Origin: Solirubrobacterales bacterium
Lineage (GTDB): Bacteria > Actinomycetota > Thermoleophilia > Solirubrobacterales > Solirubrobacteraceae
Reading direction: 5' to 3'
NCBI GenBank assembly: GCA_017354065.1
Contig: JAFMRN010000060.1
Coordinates: 1 to 10,058, forward strand
Length of the DNA: 10,058 bases
The notes under the pieces are model-generated. The model made no database searches and had not been told where the DNA came from. It worked only from the letters and a program-made list of their open reading frames with translations. Position numbers and translations under genes: made by a program. Of this stretch, positions 7,526 through 10,058 are shown one piece after another. Each line of letters starts with the position of its first letter. The first letter of the stretch is position 1.

Positions 7526-8203
7526 TCAGCCCGGTGGACGCCTCCAGGCCAGCAGCACGCCGTCACCGATGGTCAGCAGCACGGAGTCGAACTCGGGGTC
7601 CTCGCGGACGCTGTCGGCAAAGTCGCGCATCGCGAGCGTGCCGCGGTCGGTGCTCTCAGTGTTGAGCGTGTCGCCGTCCCGGAACAGGTTGTCCGCCGCT
7701 ATCACGCCGTGGCCGGAGAGCTTGTCCCGGACGGCCTGGAAGTAGTCGGGATAGCTGCGCTTGTCGGCGTCGATCCAGACCAGGTCAAAGGGACCGGGCA
7801 GCCGGGCCAGCGTGTCCGCCGCGTTACCGACCAGGACCTCGACCTTGGCGGCGTGCGGGCTGGCCGCTATGTGGCCCCGGGCCGTCTCGGCGGTCTCGGG
7901 ATCCACCTCCAGTGAGGTGAGGTGTCCTCCGGGCGGGAGCGCTTCGGCGATGGTCAGCGCGCCGACTCCGGTAAAGGTGCCGATCTCCAGCACGCGCTGG
8001 GCGCGGCCGGTGACGATCAGCGCCTGTAGCAGCCGCGCCTCCGCCAGCCCGGCCATCATCTGCGGTTCGCCCGCGTTCTTCGCCGTCCAGTCCGCGGCGT
8101 CCTTGGCCGCCCCCGTGAACGGGGTTGTGCGTGACAGCGCGTATCCCTCAGCGGTCGGCTCGATCACCGAACCGGAGACTACCGGGCGCCACACTCGGGT
8201 CAC
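7526..8203 (-). CDS. Class I SAM-dependent O-methyltransferase (caffeoyl-CoA OMT-like)
   Basis: A 225-aa protein matching the Methyltransf_3 / bacterial O-methyltransferase family in length and motif order. The SAM-binding glycine motif VLEIGTFTG is at 71-79, the acidic ribose-binding strand is SLEVDPE, and the metal-site motifs are FDLVWIDADK (139-148) and ADN (170-172). These Asp/Asn residues coordinate the divalent cation in the metal-dependent enzymes. The N-terminal YALSRTTP segment is also typical. The substrate, probably a catechol-like hydroxyl, is not determined. The frame is open upstream to 8308, but GTG 8203 is chosen because GGAG (8214-8211) lies 7 nt upstream and the earlier part overlaps the divergent HAD gene without family resemblance. 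It faces the HAD gene across only 13 bp and may share a transcript with the downstream esterase. Confidence 0.93.
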   Translation of the reverse strand: MTRVWRPVVSGSVIEPTAEGYALSRTTPFTGAAKDAADWTAKNAGEPQMMAGLAEARLLQALIVTGRAQRVLEIGTFTGVGALTIAEALPPGGHLTSLEVDPETAETARGHIAASPHAAKVEVLVGNAADTLARLPGPFDLVWIDADKRSYPDYFQAVRDKLSGHGVIAADNLFRDGDTLNTESTDRGTLAMRDFADSVREDPEFDSVLLTIGDGVLLAWRRPPG

Positions 8204-8216
8204 AGGTGCACTCCGT
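8204..8216. promoter_or_regulatory. 13-bp spacer with back-to-back ribosome binding sites
   Basis: The two divergent start codons, GTG of the methyltransferase (8203-8201, minus) and ATG of the HAD gene (8217-8219, plus), are separated by 13 bp. The spacer holds GGAG on the minus strand (8214-8211) and AGGTG on the plus strand (8204-8208), each at 7-8 nt from its own start. There is no room for two promoters here, so at least one promoter must lie inside the opposing coding sequence. Confidence 0.6.
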
Positions 8217-9026
8217 ATGCTCCCGCCGGTGAGTGATATCCGCCTGGTACTAGCCGACGTCGACGGCACCCTGGTCACGCCGGAGAAACAGTTGACCCCC
8301 GCGAGCATCGCGGCCGTTCACCGACTGCACGCCGCCGGTGTCAGGTTCGCCCTGACCAGCGGGCGGCCGCCGCGCGGCATGGCGATGCTGATCGCGCCGC
8401 TCGCCCTGGAGACCCCTATCGCCGCCTTCAACGGCGGGCTGATCGTCACACCCGACATGCAGCCACTCCAGCAAAAGACCGTTGCGCCGGAGCTGGTCGG
8501 AGAGATCCTCGGCCTGCTGGATGGTGACCTGTCCGTGTGGCTCTACCAGGACGCTGACTGGTTCGTCACCGACGGTGCCGGCCCCCACGTCGCCAAAGAA
8601 TCCAACACCGTGCAGTTCAAGCCGAGCGTGGTTCCGACACTGTCGGGGATCACTGAGCGTGTCGCCAAGCTGGTCGGCGTCAGCGACGACCATCCGCGCG
8701 TAGCACAGAAGGGTGAGGAACTGCAGGCTCGCTTTGGTGACCGTGTCTCCGCCACCCGCTCACAGGCCTACTACCTGGATGTGACCCATCCGGATGCGAA
8801 CAAGGGCGGTGTCGTCCAGTACCTGGCCGCGCACTACGGGCTCGAGCCGAGCCAGATCGCGACGATCGGGGATATGCCCAACGACGTGCTGATGTTCGAG
8901 CGCTCCGGGCTGTCGGTCGCGATGGGCCAGAGCGAGGCCTCCGTGCAGGCGGCCGCGACGCATGTCAGCGCCTCCAACGCCGAGGATGGCTTTGCCCACG
9001 CGGTCGACCGTTTCATCCTCGGCTGA
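8217..9026 (+). CDS. Cof-type HAD-superfamily (IIB) phosphatase
   Basis: A 269-aa hydrolase of the Cof / subclass IIB HAD group, the usual length for this family. Motif I is DVDGTLV (Asp14 nucleophile, Asp16 acid/base), motif II is LTSGR (Thr47/Ser48), motif III is Lys196 in DANKGG, and motif IV is GDMPND (Asp219, Asp223). The region between motifs II and III, about 85-190, is the C2-type cap that selects the substrate. Members dephosphorylate sugar phosphates, flavin or pyridoxal phosphate precursors and similar small molecules in the cytosol; the substrate here is unknown. The reading frame extends far upstream (to 7761), but that part is the antisense of the methyltransferase. ATG 8217 has an AGGTG ribosome site, with GTG 8229 as an alternative. 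The HipA-like gene follows after 3 bp, suggesting one operon. Confidence 0.94.
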   Translation: MLPPVSDIRLVLADVDGTLVTPEKQLTPASIAAVHRLHAAGVRFALTSGRPPRGMAMLIAPLALETPIAAFNGGLIVTPDMQPLQQKTVAPELVGEILGLLDGDLSVWLYQDADWFVTDGAGPHVAKESNTVQFKPSVVPTLSGITERVAKLVGVSDDHPRVAQKGEELQARFGDRVSATRSQAYYLDVTHPDANKGGVVQYLAAHYGLEPSQIATIGDMPNDVLMFERSGLSVAMGQSEASVQAAATHVSASNAEDGFAHAVDRFILG

Positions 9027-9029
9027 GCT

Positions 9030-9791
9030 GTGCTCCGCAGCATCACCGCCACGCGTTATGTGACTCCGCTGAAGGAGGGTGGCTCGCTGCCGGGGTTGGT
9101 TGAGGCGGACGATGACGGCCTGTATGTAGTCAAGTTCCGCGCCGCCGGACAGGGCAGCAAGGCCCTGGTTGCGGAGCTGATCGTCGGGGAGCTGGCCCGT
9201 GCCGCCGGCCTGCCGGTCCCGGAGCTGGTGCTGGCGAACGTCCCGGACACGCTCGGGCGCACCGAGCCGGACCCCGAGATCAACCAGCTCGTGACTGACA
9301 GTGCCGGGCTGAACGTAGGCATGGACTTCCTGCCGGGCGCGTTGGATTACACCCCCGCCAGACCGGAGAGCATCGATCCCGAGCTGGCCTCGCGGATCGT
9401 CTGGTTTGACGCTCTGACCACGAACGTGGACCGCACGCCGCGTAACCCGAACCTGCTTGTCTGGCACGGCCGTCCGTTCCTGATCGATCACGGTGCGGCG
9501 CTGTATCGCCACCACGCCAGTGACGACCTCCTCCCCCACGCGGCTGACCCGTTCCCGCTGATCGCCGACCACGTGCTGCTTCCCCGGGCCACGGCCCTGG
9601 CCCAGGCCGACCGGGAGCTCGGCTCAGCGCTGACGCCGGCGCTGGTCGCTGAGGTGCTCACGCGCGTCCCGGACGGCCTGCTCGGGGACGAACCCCGAGG
9701 CCGGCGCGACAACTATGTGGCCTACCTCAGCGCGCGGCTTGCGGGGTCACACACGTTCCTCCAACAGGCGGAGGCAGCCCGTGGCAGCTGA
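9030..9791 (+). CDS. Compact HipA-like kinase-domain protein
   Basis: A 253-aa protein resembling the HipA-like kinase domain family (HipA_2 type), much shorter than E. coli HipA (440 aa) and without its N-terminal HipB-contacting domain. Visible kinase-like residues are Lys35 in LYVVKFR (nucleotide binding), a following acidic helix with Glu49/Glu54, the catalytic-loop-like NVDRTPRNPNLL (Asp134, Asn139/Asn141) and the metal-binding LIDHGAAL (Asp153). A phosphotransferase activity is expected, but the target is unknown; HipA itself phosphorylates glutamyl-tRNA synthetase. The start is GTG 9030, only 3 bp after the HAD stop, with no strong SD, suggesting coupling. The 3' end overlaps the DUF3037 gene by 11 bp. 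No HipB-like helix-turn-helix gene is nearby, so it is not a standard hipBA toxin-antitoxin locus as far as the window shows. Confidence 0.88.
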   Translation: MLRSITATRYVTPLKEGGSLPGLVEADDDGLYVVKFRAAGQGSKALVAELIVGELARAAGLPVPELVLANVPDTLGRTEPDPEINQLVTDSAGLNVGMDFLPGALDYTPARPESIDPELASRIVWFDALTTNVDRTPRNPNLLVWHGRPFLIDHGAALYRHHASDDLLPHAADPFPLIADHVLLPRATALAQADRELGSALTPALVAEVLTRVPDGLLGDEPRGRRDNYVAYLSARLAGSHTFLQQAEAARGS

Positions 9792-10058
9792 GCCGTTCCA
9801 GTACGCCGTCATCCGAGTGGTGCCGCGGGTCGAGCGTGAGGAGTTCCTGAACGCCGGTGTGATCGTGTTCGTGCGGACGCGCGGTTACCTGCGGGCGAGC
9901 ACCGAGCTCGATCCCGCGCGCCTGCGCGCGCTGGCGCCGGACGCCGACCTGTCGGCGATCGAAGCCCAGCTCGCCGCGCTGGTCGCGATCGCCGCCGGCG
10001 ACACGGATGCGGGGCCCGTCGCGGCGCTGCCCCGGTCAGAGCGCTTCCACTGGCTGGT
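9781..10058 (+). CDS. DUF3037 family protein (C-terminus outside window)
   Basis: The first 92 codons of a gene that runs off the window. It starts at GTG 9781 with a strong RBS, GCGGAGG (9768-9774), 6 nt upstream, and overlaps the HipA-like stop by 11 bp. The opening FQYAVIRVVPRVEREEFLNAG followed by VIVFVRTRGYLRA is the N-terminal signature of DUF3037 proteins, which are small and of unknown function. DUF3037 genes are commonly found directly after compact HipA-like kinase genes in actinobacteria and other bacteria, which supports both calls. No signal peptide or membrane helix is seen in this part. A role as partner or substrate of the kinase is inference from gene order. Confidence 0.88.
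   Translation, partial: MAAEPFQYAVIRVVPRVEREEFLNAGVIVFVRTRGYLRASTELDPARLRALAPDADLSAIEAQLAALVAIAAGDTDAGPVAALPRSERFHWL

Noticed and set aside
7761..8216. N-terminal extension of the HAD protein
   Set aside because: The frame is open but this part is antisense to the methyltransferase motifs, and HAD motif I starts a few residues after ATG 8217, as expected for the family.
8760..9572. Minus-strand frame of 270 codons opposite the HAD and HipA-like genes
   Set aside because: It lies antisense to two well-supported genes with intact motifs and shows only low-complexity charged residues typical of a shadow frame.
9030..9791. hipBA toxin-antitoxin locus
   Set aside because: No HipB-like DNA-binding gene adjoins the kinase, and the protein lacks the N-terminal domain of HipA. 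The neighbours are a HAD phosphatase and DUF3037 instead.

Overview
The window is GC-rich, densely coded bacterial chromosome. It has 12 protein genes (two of them cut by the window ends), almost no non-coding DNA, and no tRNA, rRNA, CRISPR array or insertion sequence that I can see. GC-rich codon use, GTG starts, a lipoprotein with a serine/alanine-rich linker, an actinobacterial-type secreted SGNH esterase, and a HipA-like kinase/DUF3037 pair all point to an actinomycete (Actinomycetota). A soil lineage such as Solirubrobacterales would fit, but that placement is inference from general character and not from a marker gene.

Layout, left to right. (1) 1-1335, minus: an FAD-dependent oxidoreductase of the aldonolactone-oxidase type, with its C-terminus beyond the window. 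(2) 1413-2390, plus: a metallo-beta-lactamase-fold hydrolase, divergent from (1). It ends in a perfect 13-bp hairpin and converges on the next operon with a 2-bp gap. (3) 5865-2393, minus: a complete four-gene ABC importer for glycine betaine, choline or similar osmoprotectants. The order is ATPase with a CBS domain, permease, permease, substrate-binding lipoprotein. The first three genes are joined by 1-nt TGATG stop/start overlaps. (4) 5893-6588, plus: a six-helix membrane protein of unknown function, divergent from the importer. (5) 7453-6602, minus: a secreted SGNH/GDSL esterase. (6) 8203-7526, minus: a class I O-methyltransferase. (7) 8217-10058, plus: a Cof-type HAD phosphatase, a compact HipA-like kinase and a DUF3037 protein (cut by the window end), arranged as a tight operon.

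The importer would bind a quaternary-amine solute outside the membrane with the lipoprotein, pass it through a permease heterodimer, and power this with the ATPase, whose CBS domain is a candidate sensor. The other genes look like ordinary housekeeping or accessory enzymes with no clear shared pathway. The least understood parts are the HipA-like/DUF3037 pair, the unknown membrane protein, the metallo-hydrolase with an unusual metal motif, and the 13-bp back-to-back start region between the methyltransferase and HAD genes. I found no clear evidence of a wholly new multi-gene system.
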